From positions 2,624,501 through 2,688,500 of the forward strand of contig NZ_CP107996.1 of NCBI RefSeq assembly GCF_036088315.1: DNA of 64,000 nt, given 5' to 3'. Below, piece by piece: positions 54,229 through 63,807 of the stretch (positions within the stretch are counted from its first letter, which is position 1; the number at the start of each line of letters is the position of its first letter). Source of the stretch: Streptomyces sp. NBC_00344 (lineage in GTDB: Bacteria; Actinomycetota; Actinomycetes; Streptomycetales; Streptomycetaceae). Under the pieces are notes generated by a model. The model saw nothing but the letters and a program-made list of their open reading frames with translations. It was not told the DNA's origin and did not search any database. The translations under genes were made by a program, and so were the position numbers.

Positions 54229-54789
54229 GTGTCCAGGAGCAGCTCGGGAATCGTAGCCGGGCTCACCGCAGCGGCCATGGCCGTCGTCGGTTTCCTCGCC
54301 TACCAGGCATCGGCGAACGCCCCCGACACTGTTGCCGCACCCAAGCCGTCCGCCTCTGCGGCTTCCCCGGCCGATCCGTCGGGCACCGCGAAGAAGCCGG
54401 GCAGGACGAGCCCCACCGCGCTGCCCCCGCAGTCCGGCACCGGCACGCGCGTCGTGTACTCGCTCGCGCTGAAGCGGGTGTGGGTGGTGAACGGCGCGAA
54501 GGCCCGGACCTTCACGGTCATGCCGAGCGCCGTGAACCCGGAGCCCGGCACGTACCAGGTGCGGTCGCGTTCCGGGAACATCGTCGGTTCGGACGGGGTG
54601 CCGATCGAGCATGTGGTGAGGTTCGCGAGCGTCAATGGGGTGACGGTCGGCTTCAGCGCGGCACGCGACGGCTCGATGGCGAGCCCGGATACCGATGTCA
54701 GGACCGGCGGCATCCGGATGAAGCGCGCCGACGGCGATGTGATGTGGCCCCTCGCGACGGTCGGGACCAAGGTCGTCGTGGTGCCGTGA
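54229..54789 (+). CDS. secreted protein resembling an L,D-transpeptidase domain without its active Cys
   Basis: 186 residues from GTG 54229. Signal anchor (SSSGIVAGLTAAAMAVVGFL), a Pro/Ala/Ser stalk (about 31-65), then a beta-rich domain RVVYSLALKRVWVVNGAKAR, TFTVMPSAVNPEPGTYQVRS. The pacing resembles YkuD domains but the HxGC signature is absent: no Cys anywhere. Perhaps a degenerate or wall-binding relative. Lies alone between tsaB and a small gene. Confidence 0.65.
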   Translation: MSRSSSGIVAGLTAAAMAVVGFLAYQASANAPDTVAAPKPSASAASPADPSGTAKKPGRTSPTALPPQSGTGTRVVYSLALKRVWVVNGAKARTFTVMPSAVNPEPGTYQVRSRSGNIVGSDGVPIEHVVRFASVNGVTVGFSAARDGSMASPDTDVRTGGIRMKRADGDVMWPLATVGTKVVVVP

Positions 54790-54842
54790 GCGGTACGGCG
54801 CCGCGCCCTTCCGGGTGAGGCGCGGAGCGTCACCCGTACGGG

Positions 54843-55004
54843 CTACGCGGCGCTGCGCCGCGGCTCCGGTGCCGAGACCGCCACGGGCTCCGGTTCCGGG
54901 GCGCGCGGGGGTGTGGACACCGCGTCGGCGGCCGCGCATGAGGCGAGCAGGTCGCGCATCTTCAGGGGGGACGGCGACTGCGCTTCGGGGTCCGATGCGG
55001 ACAT
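54843..55004 (-). CDS. small acidic protein of unknown function
   Basis: 53 residues from ATG 55004, chosen because GAGGAGG lies 6 bases upstream; the frame opens at 55031. Reads MSASDPEAQSPSPLKMRDLL and ASCAAADAVSTPPRAPEPEP, Pro/Ala/Glu-rich with one Cys. No domain. Preceded by a perfect 18-bp inverted repeat. Confidence 0.6.
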   Translation of the reverse strand: MSASDPEAQSPSPLKMRDLLASCAAADAVSTPPRAPEPEPVAVSAPEPRRSAA

Positions 55005-55035
55005 GGCTGCCTCCTCGATCTCCTCGGCCATGCGT

Positions 55036-55053
55036 GGTTAGGTACACCTAACC
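55036..55053. promoter_or_regulatory. 18-bp inverted repeat GGTTAGGT-AC-ACCTAACC
   Basis: Lies 32-49 bases before the preferred start of the small gene at 55004. Half-sites look like IdeR/DtxR iron-box halves but the 2-base spacing differs. Candidate operator. Confidence 0.5.
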
Positions 55054-55163
55054 AACTGGTGCTACCCATGTGACCACGCGTCGTGGGATCTGTGCAACAC
55101 CTTGCCGACGGCTTGTCGGAAAGTACGGGTCTCCTACCCGCCCGGCCGCCCGGGCCCCGGGGC

Positions 55164-55204
55164 GGCAGCCGGCCGTGCCCGGGGACCGGGCGGGACCGGC
55201 TGCC
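55164..55204 (-). terminator. possible tsaE terminator
   Basis: 9-bp stem (55164-55172 with 55196-55204), a 23-nt loop, 16 bases past the tsaE stop. Confidence 0.4.
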
Positions 55205-55219
55205 CGACCCGCCGGCCGG

Positions 55220-55744
55220 CTACTCCCCGAGCCCCGTCGGCGCTTCGCGCCGCCAGCGCTCCCCCACGCCACTCACCGTCACCATGCGGCGCTCGTCGGC
55301 CGTGTCGCCGACCCCCCGTTCGATGACCACCCGCAGCCGGTCCTCCGTCAGGTCCTCGACCTTGCCGTCACCCCACTCGACCACGACCACCGATTCGGGC
55401 AGCGAGACATCCAGATCGAGGTCCTCCATCTCGTCGAGTCCGCCGCCCAGGCGGTACGCGTCGACGTGGACCAGGGGCGGGCCGTCGCCGAGCGGCGGGT
55501 GGACGCGGGCGATCACAAAGGTCGGGGAGGTGACCGCGCCCCGGACACCGAGGCCCTCCCCGAGACCGCGGGTCAGAGTGGTCTTGCCCGCGCCGAGTTC
55601 GCCCGAGAGCATCACCAGATCGCCGGGGCGCAGCAACGCTGCCAGACGGCGGCCGAGGTCCCGCATGCGGTCGGGGGATTCGACGGACAGACGGGTGACG
55701 AAGGCGGCCGCGGTGTCAGCCGCCGGGGTGTGCGGTGGTTCCAT
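55220..55744 (-). CDS. tsaE: tRNA threonylcarbamoyladenosine biosynthesis ATPase TsaE
   Basis: 174 residues from ATG 55744 (a TTG at 55753 is also in frame). Walker A GELGAGKTTLTRGLGEGLGV, then SPTFVIARVH, HVDAYRLGG and VVVVEWGDG. ATPase that recycles TsaB-TsaD in t6A synthesis. Overlaps the upstream hydrolase gene by 29 bases, so coupled. Confidence 0.95.
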   Translation of the reverse strand: MEPPHTPAADTAAAFVTRLSVESPDRMRDLGRRLAALLRPGDLVMLSGELGAGKTTLTRGLGEGLGVRGAVTSPTFVIARVHPPLGDGPPLVHVDAYRLGGGLDEMEDLDLDVSLPESVVVVEWGDGKVEDLTEDRLRVVIERGVGDTADERRMVTVSGVGERWRREAPTGLGE

Positions 55745-56933
55745 GTGCGCCAACGTTAGCGTCTGCCGGCACCGCGCCCACCCGGGCCAGGAGCCCCGTC
55801 AGCGCGGCCGTCACAGCCTCCGGGTGTTCCAGCATCGCCAGATGCCCGCTGTCGGGGACGATGACCAGTTCCGCCTCGGGCAGCAGCGCCGCGATCACCT
55901 CGCTGTGCGCGCTCGGCGTCACCAGATCGCCGTCCCCTGTCAGCACCAGCGCGGGCACCTCGGCGAACACCGCTGCCAGGGCGTCCGCCTTGTCGTGATC
56001 GCTGAAGGCCGGATAGAACTCCGCGACCACATCGATCGGGGTCCCCTCGATCAGCCGCTCGGCGAACCGGGCGACCGCCGGGTCGACGTCCGTCGAGCCG
56101 AAGGAGTAGCGCTTGATCAGGCCGGCGAACAGATCGGCGGTGGCCCGTCGCCCCCGCTCCACCAGGTCGGTCTGTGATCCCAGTGCCCTGAGCACACCCG
56201 GGAGCACCCTGCGTACCGCGTTCACCCCGGCCACCGGAAGCCCGAAACTCACCTCGCCGAGCCGCCCGCAGGACGTGCCGATGAACGCCGCGCCGACGAC
56301 CCGGTCGCGTACCAGCTCGGGAAACTGGTCGCCGAGCGCCATCATCGTCATGCCGCCCATCGAGTGGCCCACCAGCACCAGGGGTCCCTCGGGCGCCACC
56401 TCGTCGATGACCGCCTTCAGATCCCGGCCGAGCTGGTCGATGGTGACCGGCACCCCGTCGCCCTGCGCCCGGCCGCGCTGCGAACGGCCGTGGCTGCGCT
56501 GGTCCCAGTGGACCGTGCGCACGATGCCGCGCAGCGCCGCGCGCTGGAAGTGCCAGGAGTCCTGACTGAGGCAGTAGCCGTGCGAGAAGACCACCGTGAC
56601 CGGCGGGCCTGCCCGCCGGCCGAAGAGTCTGCGTTTCCGGGCACCGGCCGCCTCGGGTTCGAGCTCGTCGACCTCGTAGTAGATCTTGGTTCCGTCGTCC
56701 GCGAGGGCCCGCCCGGGTGTACCGCGCAGCGCGCCATAGGGTCCTGAGGCGTCCAGTGCGAGGCGCGCCTTCTTGCGCATGCCCCGGCCGACCGTCAGCC
56801 GCTCGACCGCCACCCCCGCCGCCGCGCCGGCCGCGAGGACGCCGATCGCGGCGCCGGCGAAGCCGCCGGCCCGGCGCCAGTTGGCGCCCGCCACGACGGC
56901 CTCGACCACTTCCGCGCTGGTGCTCTCGCTCAC
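55716..56933 (-). CDS. alpha/beta hydrolase with N-terminal anchor
   Basis: 405 residues from GTG 56933 with AGGAG upstream. N-terminal Gly/Ala hydrophobic stretch (about 22-45), then an alpha/beta hydrolase: oxyanion VVFSHGYCLSQDSWHFQ, nucleophile Ser in LVGHSMGGMTMMAL, Asp in LVLTGDGDLVT, His in DSGHLAMLEHPE. Encoded between alr and tsaE in many Streptomyces; substrate unknown. 10 bases after alr. Confidence 0.93.
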   Translation of the reverse strand: MSESTSAEVVEAVVAGANWRRAGGFAGAAIGVLAAGAAAGVAVERLTVGRGMRKKARLALDASGPYGALRGTPGRALADDGTKIYYEVDELEPEAAGARKRRLFGRRAGPPVTVVFSHGYCLSQDSWHFQRAALRGIVRTVHWDQRSHGRSQRGRAQGDGVPVTIDQLGRDLKAVIDEVAPEGPLVLVGHSMGGMTMMALGDQFPELVRDRVVGAAFIGTSCGRLGEVSFGLPVAGVNAVRRVLPGVLRALGSQTDLVERGRRATADLFAGLIKRYSFGSTDVDPAVARFAERLIEGTPIDVVAEFYPAFSDHDKADALAAVFAEVPALVLTGDGDLVTPSAHSEVIAALLPEAELVIVPDSGHLAMLEHPEAVTAALTGLLARVGAVPADANVGAHGTTAHPGG

Positions 56934-56943
56934 CGTGCCGCTC

Positions 56944-58107
56944 CTACTGGTCGTCGGGCTGGTCGTCCAGGTCCTCATGGACATACACGCGGTCCACCCG
57001 CGCACCGATACGGGTGACGATCTCGTAGGCGATGGTGTCCGCGGCCACCGCCCAGTCCTCGGCGGTCGGCTCGCCCCGGTCGCCCGGGCCGAACAGCACG
57101 GCCTGCGCTCCCGGTGCCGGCTCGTCCCCGCCCAGGTCCACCACGAACTGGTCCATCGCCACCCGGCCGGCCACCCGCCGCCACGCGCCGTCGACCAGCA
57201 CTGGACCTCTACCCGAAGCGTGGCGGGGAATGCCGTCCGCATATCCGAGCGGGACCAGACCCAGGGTGGTCTCGGCAGAAGTGACGTAGTTGTGCCCGTA
57301 ACTGACGCCGTGCCCGGCGGGGACATGCTTGACCAGACTCAGGCCGGCGCTGAGCGTCATCACCGGACGCAGTCCGAAGTCGGCGGCGCTGCCGACCTGC
57401 GGGACCGGCGAGATGCCGTAGAGCGCGACCCCGGTGCGCACCAGGTCGTACTGCGCGTCGGGCAGGGTCAGCACGGCGGGCGAGTTGGCGATGTGGCGGA
57501 CCTCCGGCTGGATCCCCGCCTTCTCCGCATAGTCGATGGCCTCGTCGAAACGGGCCGTCTGGGCGGCGATCGAGGGGTGACCGGGCTCGTCGGCGCACGC
57601 GTAGTGCGACCAGAGTCCGGTGACCTTCACCAGGCCCCCGGCCTCCGCCGCGAGCGCCGCGCCGATCAGCTCCGGCCAGTCGGCGGGCTGGCAGCCGCCG
57701 CGCCCCAGACCGGTGTCGGCCTTCAGCTGGACCCGGGCGGTGCGGCCGCTCTGCTGTGCGGCGGCGCACACCTCGTCCAGCGCCCAGATGGCGCTCACCG
57801 ACACATCGATATCGGCTTCGATGGCCGCACGCCACGGCCCGCCCGGTGTCCACAGCCAGCACAGCAGCCGGGCCCCGATGCCCGCGGCGCGCAGCGCGAG
57901 GGCTTCCTGCGGGGTGGCGGTGCCGAGCCAGTCCGCCCCGGCCCGCAGCGCGGCCCTGGCGCAGGGCAGCATGCCGTGCCCGTACGCGTCCGCCTTGACC
58001 ACGGCCATCAGCCGGGCCCGGGGCGCGCGGGCGCGCAGAGCGTGAACATTGGCGCGCAGAGCCGCCAGATCGATCTCGGCGCGCGCTCGCATGGGTGTTT
58101 CAGTCAT
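56944..58107 (-). CDS. alr: alanine racemase
   Basis: 387 residues from ATG 58107; longer frames upstream are non-coding. PLP Lys38 in AVVKADAYGHGM, Tyr catalytic base in the SYGHNY region, HIANSPAVL, and C-terminal beta domain with DQFVVDLGG. Supplies D-Ala for peptidoglycan. Co-located with nnr, acpS and glmS. Confidence 0.97.
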   Translation of the reverse strand: MTETPMRARAEIDLAALRANVHALRARAPRARLMAVVKADAYGHGMLPCARAALRAGADWLGTATPQEALALRAAGIGARLLCWLWTPGGPWRAAIEADIDVSVSAIWALDEVCAAAQQSGRTARVQLKADTGLGRGGCQPADWPELIGAALAAEAGGLVKVTGLWSHYACADEPGHPSIAAQTARFDEAIDYAEKAGIQPEVRHIANSPAVLTLPDAQYDLVRTGVALYGISPVPQVGSAADFGLRPVMTLSAGLSLVKHVPAGHGVSYGHNYVTSAETTLGLVPLGYADGIPRHASGRGPVLVDGAWRRVAGRVAMDQFVVDLGGDEPAPGAQAVLFGPGDRGEPTAEDWAVAADTIAYEIVTRIGARVDRVYVHEDLDDQPDDQ

Positions 58108-58153
58108 CGCGGCCCAGTCTCTCAGAGCGGTGACAGCGGGAACGCACGGCGGA

Positions 58154-59572
58154 TCACCGGCAGATGTCCCGCCAGGCCCCGGCGACGTGTTCCGCGACAT
58201 CCTGCGCCACCACGGCGGCCCCGCCGGACGCGCGGCGCGCCGCGAGCCCGTGCAGATACGCCGCCACGGAACCGGCGTCCCTCGCCTCCAGGCCCGCGGC
58301 GAGCAAGGAGCCCGCGAGACCCGACAGCACATCGCCGCTGCCCGCCGTCGCCAGCCACGGGGTGCCGGTGGGATTCACCCGGACCGGTACGTCGCCCGAC
58401 GGCGATGCGACCAGCGTGGTCGAGCCCTTGAGCAGCACCGTCGCCCCGTACCGGGTGGCGAGACCGCGTGCCGCCGACAGCCGTCCGCCCTCGACCTCCT
58501 CCCGCGAGATGTCGAGCAGCGCCGCCGCCTCACCCGCGTGCGGGGTGAGCAGCGTGGGCGCCGACCTGGCCCGTACCGCCTCCGCGTCCAGCAGTCGCAG
58601 GCCGTCGGCGTCCACCAGCACCGGTACATCGGTCGCCAGTACGTCGTCGACCGCCGACGCGTCGTCGCCGATACCCGGCCCGACCACCCAGGCCTGCACC
58701 CGCCCGGCCTTGGAGGGCGGACCTGCGTGCACCAGGGTCTCCGGGAAGCGGGCGATCACCGCGTCCGCGGCCGGCCCGGTGTAGCGCACGGCGCCCGCCC
58801 CGCCGTGCAGGGCGCCCGCCACCGCGAGGACCGCGGCTCCTGGGTAACGCGCCGACCCCGCCGCGATACCGACCACGCCCCGCCGGTACTTGTCGCTCTC
58901 CGCCGAGGGCCTGGGCAGCAGCGCGGCCACGTCCGCGTACTGCAGCGCCTCGAGTTCCGGTACGACAGGCAGGTCGAGCCCGATGTCGACCAGCCGCACC
59001 GCGCCGGCGTACTCGGCGGCCGGGTCGATGAGCAGCCCCGGCTTGTAAGCGCCGAAGGTGACCGTGGCATCGGCCCGTACGGCCTCGCCCACGACCTCGC
59101 CGGTGTCGGCCGACACCCCGCTCGGCAGATCGACGGCGACCACCGGCACCGCGTCCGACACCGCCCAGAGCGCGGCTTCCGCGTCCGGGCGCAGCCCGCC
59201 GCGACCACCGATGCCGGTGATGCCGTCGACCACCAGATCGGCCCGGACGATCACCGAGGTGTCGTCGACCCGCCCGCCGGCCGCGAGCAGCGCCCGCAGT
59301 CCGGCTTCGTGCGCCCGGTCGGGGTCGAGCAGCACCGCGCTCACCCCGGCCCCGCGCCGCGCGAGTCTCGCCCCGGCAAAGAGGGCGTCTCCCCCATTGG
59401 CCCCGCTGCCGATGAGCAGCACGACCCTGGCGCCGTACACCCGGCCCAGCAGATCCGCGCAGGCAGCGGCGAGCCCGGCGGCGGCCCGCTGCATCAGTGC
59501 GCCGTCCGGCAGCCGCGCCATCAGTTCACGCTCGGCGGTCCTCACGGTTTCCACGCTGTAAGCAGTACGCAT
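58154..59572 (-). CDS. nnr: bifunctional NAD(P)H-hydrate epimerase/dehydratase
   Basis: 472 residues. N-terminal epimerase (about 1-215: VLLIGSGANGGDALFAGARL, VDLPSGVSADTGEVVG) and C-terminal ADP-dependent dehydratase (about 230-470: WVVGPGIGDDASAVDDV, LLTPHAGEAAALLD, TPWLATAGSGDVLSGLAG). Repairs damaged NAD(P)H. Stop is 46 bases from the alr start. Confidence 0.96.
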   Translation of the reverse strand: MRTAYSVETVRTAERELMARLPDGALMQRAAAGLAAACADLLGRVYGARVVLLIGSGANGGDALFAGARLARRGAGVSAVLLDPDRAHEAGLRALLAAGGRVDDTSVIVRADLVVDGITGIGGRGGLRPDAEAALWAVSDAVPVVAVDLPSGVSADTGEVVGEAVRADATVTFGAYKPGLLIDPAAEYAGAVRLVDIGLDLPVVPELEALQYADVAALLPRPSAESDKYRRGVVGIAAGSARYPGAAVLAVAGALHGGAGAVRYTGPAADAVIARFPETLVHAGPPSKAGRVQAWVVGPGIGDDASAVDDVLATDVPVLVDADGLRLLDAEAVRARSAPTLLTPHAGEAAALLDISREEVEGGRLSAARGLATRYGATVLLKGSTTLVASPSGDVPVRVNPTGTPWLATAGSGDVLSGLAGSLLAAGLEARDAGSVAAYLHGLAARRASGGAAVVAQDVAEHVAGAWRDICR

Positions 59573-59575
59573 GCC

Positions 59576-59944
59576 TCAACCCTCCGCGATCACGACGGCC
59601 GAGGCCACTCCCGCGTCATGACTGAGCGAGACATGCCATGACCGCACCCCGAGTTCGGCGGCGCGCGCCGCCACCGTGCCGCTTACCCGCAGCAAGGGCC
59701 GGCCGCTCTCCTCCACGTACACCTCGGCGTCCGTCCAGCGCAGGCCGCCGGGCGCGCCGAGAGCCTTGGCCAGCGCCTCCTTGGCCGCGAACCGAGCGGC
59801 GAGCGAGGAGATGCCCCGGCGTTCACCGTCGGGGAGTATCAACTCGGACGGCAGGAACAGCCGTTCGGCCAGTTGCGGAGTCCGTTCCAGGGCCGCGTCG
59901 AACCGGTCGATCTCGGCGACATCGATGCCCACTCCGACAATCAC
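59576..59944 (-). CDS. acpS: holo-[acyl-carrier-protein] synthase
   Basis: 122 residues from GTG 59944, in a GTGA overlap with the glmS stop. [20 protein letters not shown] and [17 protein letters not shown] with the Mg ligands Asp and Glu, then [13 protein letters not shown]. Transfers 4'-phosphopantetheine to ACP. Only 3 bases separate its stop from nnr. Confidence 0.97.
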   Translation of the reverse strand: MIVGVGIDVAEIDRFDAALERTPQLAERLFLPSELILPDGERRGISSLAARFAAKEALAKALGAPGGLRWTDAEVYVEESGRPLLRVSGTVAARAAELGVRSWHVSLSHDAGVASAVVIAEG

Positions 59945-61788
59945 TCGACCGTCACCGACTTGGCGAGGTTGCGCGGCTGGTCTACGTCGTTGCCGCGGGC
60001 GGTCGCCAGTTCGCAGGCGAAGACCTGCAAGGGCACCGTGGCCACCAGCGGTTGCAGCAGGGTGGGCGTGGCCGGAATCCTGATCAGATGGTCCGCGTAC
60101 GGCACCACGGCCTCGTCCCCCTCCTCCGCGACGACGATGGTCCGCGCCCCACGGGCCCGGATCTCCTGGATGTTCGACACGATCTTGCCGTGCAGCAGCG
60201 ACCGTCCGTTCGGTGACGGCACGACGACGACCACCGGCAGATCATCCTCGATCAGCGCGATCGGGCCGTGCTTGAGTTCACCCGCCGCGAAGCCCTCGGC
60301 GTGCATGTAGGCGAGCTCCTTGAGCTTGAGCGCGCCCTCCAGGGCCACCGGATAGCCGACGTGCCTGCCGAGGAAGAGCACGGTGTCCTTGTCCGCCAGA
60401 GACCGGGCCAACTCCCTTACCGGTTCCATGGTTTGGAGAACCCGGTCGACCTGGTGCGAGATGTCGGACAGCTCGCGGACCACGGTCCGGATCTCGTCGG
60501 CCCACTTCGTCCCGCGCACCTGCCCCAGATAGAGCGCGACCAGATAGCAGGCCACCAGCTGGGTCAGGAACGCCTTGGTCGAGGCGACCGCGACCTCGGG
60601 GCCCGCGTGCGTGTAGAGGACAGCGTCCGATTCCCGGGGGATGGTCGACCCGTTGGAGTTGCAGATGGCCAGCACCTTGGCGCCCTGTTCACGCGCATGG
60701 CGCAGCGCCATCAGGGTGTCCATGGTCTCGCCCGACTGGGAGATCGCGATCACCAGCGTCTGCTGGTCCAGGATCGGGTCCCGGTAGCGGAACTCGCTTG
60801 CCAGCTCGGTCTCGCAGGGCAGCCTGGTCCAGTGCTCGATGGCGTACTTGGCGATCATCCCCGCGTGGAACGCGGTCCCGCAGGCCACGATGATCACTTT
60901 GTTGATCTCCCGCAGCACGCCGGCGGGGATCCGCACCTCGTCCAGCGTCAGCAGCCCGCCTGCGTCGATCCGTCCGAGCAGCGTGTCGGCGACCGCCTTC
61001 GGCTGCTCGGCGATCTCCTTCAGCATGAAGTAGTCGTGGCCGCCCTTCTCCGCGGCGGACGCGTCCCAGTCCACGTGGTAGTGGCGGACCTCCGCCGGCG
61101 CCCCTTCGAAGTCGGTGACGAGCACCGAATCCCTGCGCAGCTCCACCACCTGATCCTGCCCCAGTTCGATGGCGGAGCGGGTGTGGGCGATGAAAGCGGA
61201 CACGTCCGACGCGAGAAAGGCCTCGCCCTCCCCCACCCCGATCACCAGGGGCGAGTTCCGCCGCGCGCCGACCACCACACCCGGTTCGTCCGCGTGCACC
61301 GCGACCAGGGTGAACGCCCCCTCCAGACGCCGGCACACCTGCCTCATCGCCTCAGCCGGATCCCCGCACGAGGAGTAGGCCTCGGCCAGCAGGTGCGCCA
61401 CGGTCTCGGTGTCCGTCTCGGACTCCAGCACATGGCCACGCCCGGTCAGTTCGTCGCGCAGCGCGGCGAAGTTCTCGATGATCCCGTTGTGGACGACGGA
61501 GACCCGGCCCGCGTTGTCGAGATGCGGGTGCGCATTGGCGTCGGTCGGCGCACCGTGGGTGGCCCACCGGGTGTGCCCGATCCCGGTGGTCCCGGCCGGC
61601 AGTGGCCGATCGGCCAGCTCCTTCTCCAGATTGACGAGTTTCCCGGCCTTTTTGGCGGACGCGAGCCCACCGTCCACGAGCACGGCCACCCCGGCCGAGT
61701 CGTAACCCCGGTACTCCAGCCGCTTCAGGCCCGCGACGACAACATCAAGCGCCGACTGCCCGCCGACGTACCCCACGATTCCGCACAT
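59941..61788 (-). CDS. glmS: glutamine-fructose-6-phosphate aminotransferase
   Basis: 615 residues. N-terminal amidotransferase with Cys2 ([20 protein letters not shown]), [12 protein letters not shown], then two SIS domains (about 295-430 and 465-605) with [16 protein letters not shown] and the C-terminal [14 protein letters not shown]. Makes glucosamine-6-P for the cell wall. First gene of the glmS-acpS-nnr-alr run; no ribozyme seen upstream. Confidence 0.97.
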   Translation of the reverse strand: MCGIVGYVGGQSALDVVVAGLKRLEYRGYDSAGVAVLVDGGLASAKKAGKLVNLEKELADRPLPAGTTGIGHTRWATHGAPTDANAHPHLDNAGRVSVVHNGIIENFAALRDELTGRGHVLESETDTETVAHLLAEAYSSCGDPAEAMRQVCRRLEGAFTLVAVHADEPGVVVGARRNSPLVIGVGEGEAFLASDVSAFIAHTRSAIELGQDQVVELRRDSVLVTDFEGAPAEVRHYHVDWDASAAEKGGHDYFMLKEIAEQPKAVADTLLGRIDAGGLLTLDEVRIPAGVLREINKVIIVACGTAFHAGMIAKYAIEHWTRLPCETELASEFRYRDPILDQQTLVIAISQSGETMDTLMALRHAREQGAKVLAICNSNGSTIPRESDAVLYTHAGPEVAVASTKAFLTQLVACYLVALYLGQVRGTKWADEIRTVVRELSDISHQVDRVLQTMEPVRELARSLADKDTVLFLGRHVGYPVALEGALKLKELAYMHAEGFAAGELKHGPIALIEDDLPVVVVVPSPNGRSLLHGKIVSNIQEIRARGARTIVVAEEGDEAVVPYADHLIRIPATPTLLQPLVATVPLQVFACELATARGNDVDQPRNLAKSVTVE

Positions 61789-62097
61789 GTCGGCAGCCTA
61801 CGGCGGACCGGGCCGAACACCAGTCGGACGCCACACGCCTCCACCGGACCGTCGCATCGCCCGCCCGCGCCGGGCGGAGCCGACCGCCGGATCCGCAGGG
61901 CCACAGCGGGTCCTGCGCCCCGGGTGCCGCCTTGCCACTCCGGGCGGGCAGCGGGGAAGCACCTATGCTGGGAGGTAATCGCTGAAATATCCTCGATGCG
62001 CACACCGTGACGAAGGGTTCACCCGGGCAGCGGAGGCAATCACGCCGGCCGGCAGCCGCGGCCTCGCCGAACCCCTCGTGCTGACATGGAGTCCAGC
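61789..62097. other. 309-bp divergent spacer between glmS and the GPP34 gene
   Basis: No gene. A TATGCT at 61964-61969 could be a -10 but has no -35 at proper spacing. No CIRCE-like or long inverted repeat. Other short frames here look random. Confidence 0.55.
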
Positions 62098-62712
62098 ATG
62101 ACCACACCACGGGATCTGTTGATCATCGCCATGGACATGGAGTCAAGTCGCCCTGTCGAGCGAGGCGACCTCTCCCTCGCTCTCGCGGCCGCCGAGACCA
62201 TCGATCTGCTCGGTGGCGACGACATCGCGCTGACCGAAGGCCGCATCGTTCCGGGCCTGGAGCGGGCCATGGCAGACCTCCTGCTGGACGAGGCCGTATC
62301 GTCACTCACCCGCACGGAACCGTACGAGTCGGTCGGCGACTGGCTGTGGCGCAGAGGGCGAGGCCTGTCCGAGACCTATCTGACCGCCTTGGAGGCGGAA
62401 GGCCTGCTCACCCGCAGACGGCGCCGGCACTGGCTGCTCGTGCGGGACGACGGGTTCGAACTGGTCGATTCGCCCGCCCGCCGGGTCGCTTCGAGCCGCT
62501 GGGCGGCGGATGAGCCCGTGCTGGCCGCACTCGGGGAGGCGGTGGGGATCCGTGACCAGCAGGCGGGAGAATCCCCGGGCACCGCAGGCGACGGGGTGGA
62601 GGCCGTGCTCGACGCCCTCAACGACGCGCTGAGTGAACTGTCGGCAGAACGTCAGCGCCGGGCCCGGAGGCGGCAGGACGCGGCGGCCGACAACGTCCAG
62701 CGAGGGTACTGA
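62098..62712 (+). CDS. GPP34 (GOLPH3/Vps74-like) phosphoprotein-family protein
   Basis: 204 residues from ATG 62098 (GGAG at 62091). Helical GPP34 core: DLLIIAMDMESSRPVERGDL, LAAAETIDLLGGDDIALTEG, GLSETYLTALEAEGLLTRR. C-terminal coiled tail (SELSAERQRRARRRQDA). In eukaryotes the fold binds phosphatidylinositol-4-P and glycosyltransferases; in Streptomyces such proteins are common but unexplained. Confidence 0.9.
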   Translation: MTTPRDLLIIAMDMESSRPVERGDLSLALAAAETIDLLGGDDIALTEGRIVPGLERAMADLLLDEAVSSLTRTEPYESVGDWLWRRGRGLSETYLTALEAEGLLTRRRRRHWLLVRDDGFELVDSPARRVASSRWAADEPVLAALGEAVGIRDQQAGESPGTAGDGVEAVLDALNDALSELSAERQRRARRRQDAAADNVQRGY

Positions 62713-62817
62713 GAGCTGCCCGCTCCAGCCGAACCACCCCGGAACGGCATCTTCCGCCCCACCGCACGTGACCGACCCCACCCCCCACAGGCGCCCTCCA
62801 GCCACGACAATGACCAC

Positions 62818-63807
62818 GTGATCCATTCACCGCCGCGATCCGCCCACCGCCGGTCCGAGCCGACTCCGTACGTCGATCTCACCCGCACCGAATGGAGCGC
62901 TCTTCGCGAGAAGACGCCGTTGCCGCTCACCGCGGAAGAGGTCGAGCGGCTGCGCGGGCTCGGCGATGTCATCGACCTCGACGAGGTACGGGACATCTAT
63001 CTGCCGCTGTCACGGCTGCTCAATCTGTACGTGCAGGCATCGGACGGGCTGCGCGGCGCACTCAACACCTTCCTCGGTGACACCGGCAACGGCCACGGCA
63101 CCCAGCACGGCACTCCGTTCGTCATAGGGGTCGCGGGAAGCGTCGCGGTGGGCAAGTCCACCGTGGCCCGGCTGCTGCGGGCGATGCTCGCCCGCTGGCC
63201 CGAACACCCGCGGGTGGAGCTGGTCACCACGGACGGGTTCCTCTATCCGATGGAGGAGCTCAAGCGCCGCGGTCTCGTGGCGCGCAAGGGATTCCCCGAG
63301 TCCTACGACCGTCGGGCGCTCACCCGGTTCGTCGCGGATGTGAAATCCGGGAAGGCCGAGGTGACCGCGCCGGTCTATTCGCACCTGATCTACGACAGGG
63401 TGCCGGGTGAGCGGCTGACCGTGCGCCGGCCGGACATTCTGATCGTCGAAGGGCTGAACGTCCTGCAGCCCACTCTGCCCGGCAGCGACGGACGCACCCG
63501 GGTGGGCCTGGCCGACTTCTTCGACTTCTCGGTGTATGTCGACGCGCGCGCCGACGACATCGAGGGCTGGTACCTCAACCGGTTCCGGAGGCTGCGCGAG
63601 ACGGCGTTCCAGGACCCTTCCTCGTACTTCACCAAGTACACCCAGGTCTCCGAGGAGGAGGCACTGGACTACGCGCGCACGATGTGGCGGACCATCAACA
63701 AGCCCAACTTGGTGGAGAATGTGGCGCCGACGCGGAGCCGGGCCACCCTGGTCGTGCGCAAGGGTGCGGACCACAAGGTGCAGCGCATCTCCCTGCGCAA
63801 ACTCTGA
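62818..63807 (+). CDS. coaA: pantothenate kinase (type I)
   Basis: 329 residues from GTG 62818. P-loop [51 protein letters not shown] and [18 protein letters not shown]. First step of coenzyme A synthesis. GTG overlaps the stop of a three-codon ATG ORF (62810-62821). Confidence 0.97.
   Translation: MIHSPPRSAHRRSEPTPYVDLTRTEWSALREKTPLPLTAEEVERLRGLGDVIDLDEVRDIYLPLSRLLNLYVQASDGLRGALNTFLGDTGNGHGTQHGTPFVIGVAGSVAVGKSTVARLLRAMLARWPEHPRVELVTTDGFLYPMEELKRRGLVARKGFPESYDRRALTRFVADVKSGKAEVTAPVYSHLIYDRVPGERLTVRRPDILIVEGLNVLQPTLPGSDGRTRVGLADFFDFSVYVDARADDIEGWYLNRFRRLRETAFQDPSSYFTKYTQVSEEEALDYARTMWRTINKPNLVENVAPTRSRATLVVRKGADHKVQRISLRKL

Noticed and set aside
55036..55053. Iron box (IdeR/DmdR site)
   Set aside because: Half-sites match but total length 18 with a 2-base centre does not fit the 19-bp site.
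61789..62097. glmS ribozyme/riboswitch
   Set aside because: No recognisable pseudoknot core; only short unremarkable repeats.
62453..62470. GGGTTCGAA as tRNA T-arm
   Set aside because: Lies within the GPP34 coding frame and no acceptor or anticodon stem fits. No tRNA found in the window.
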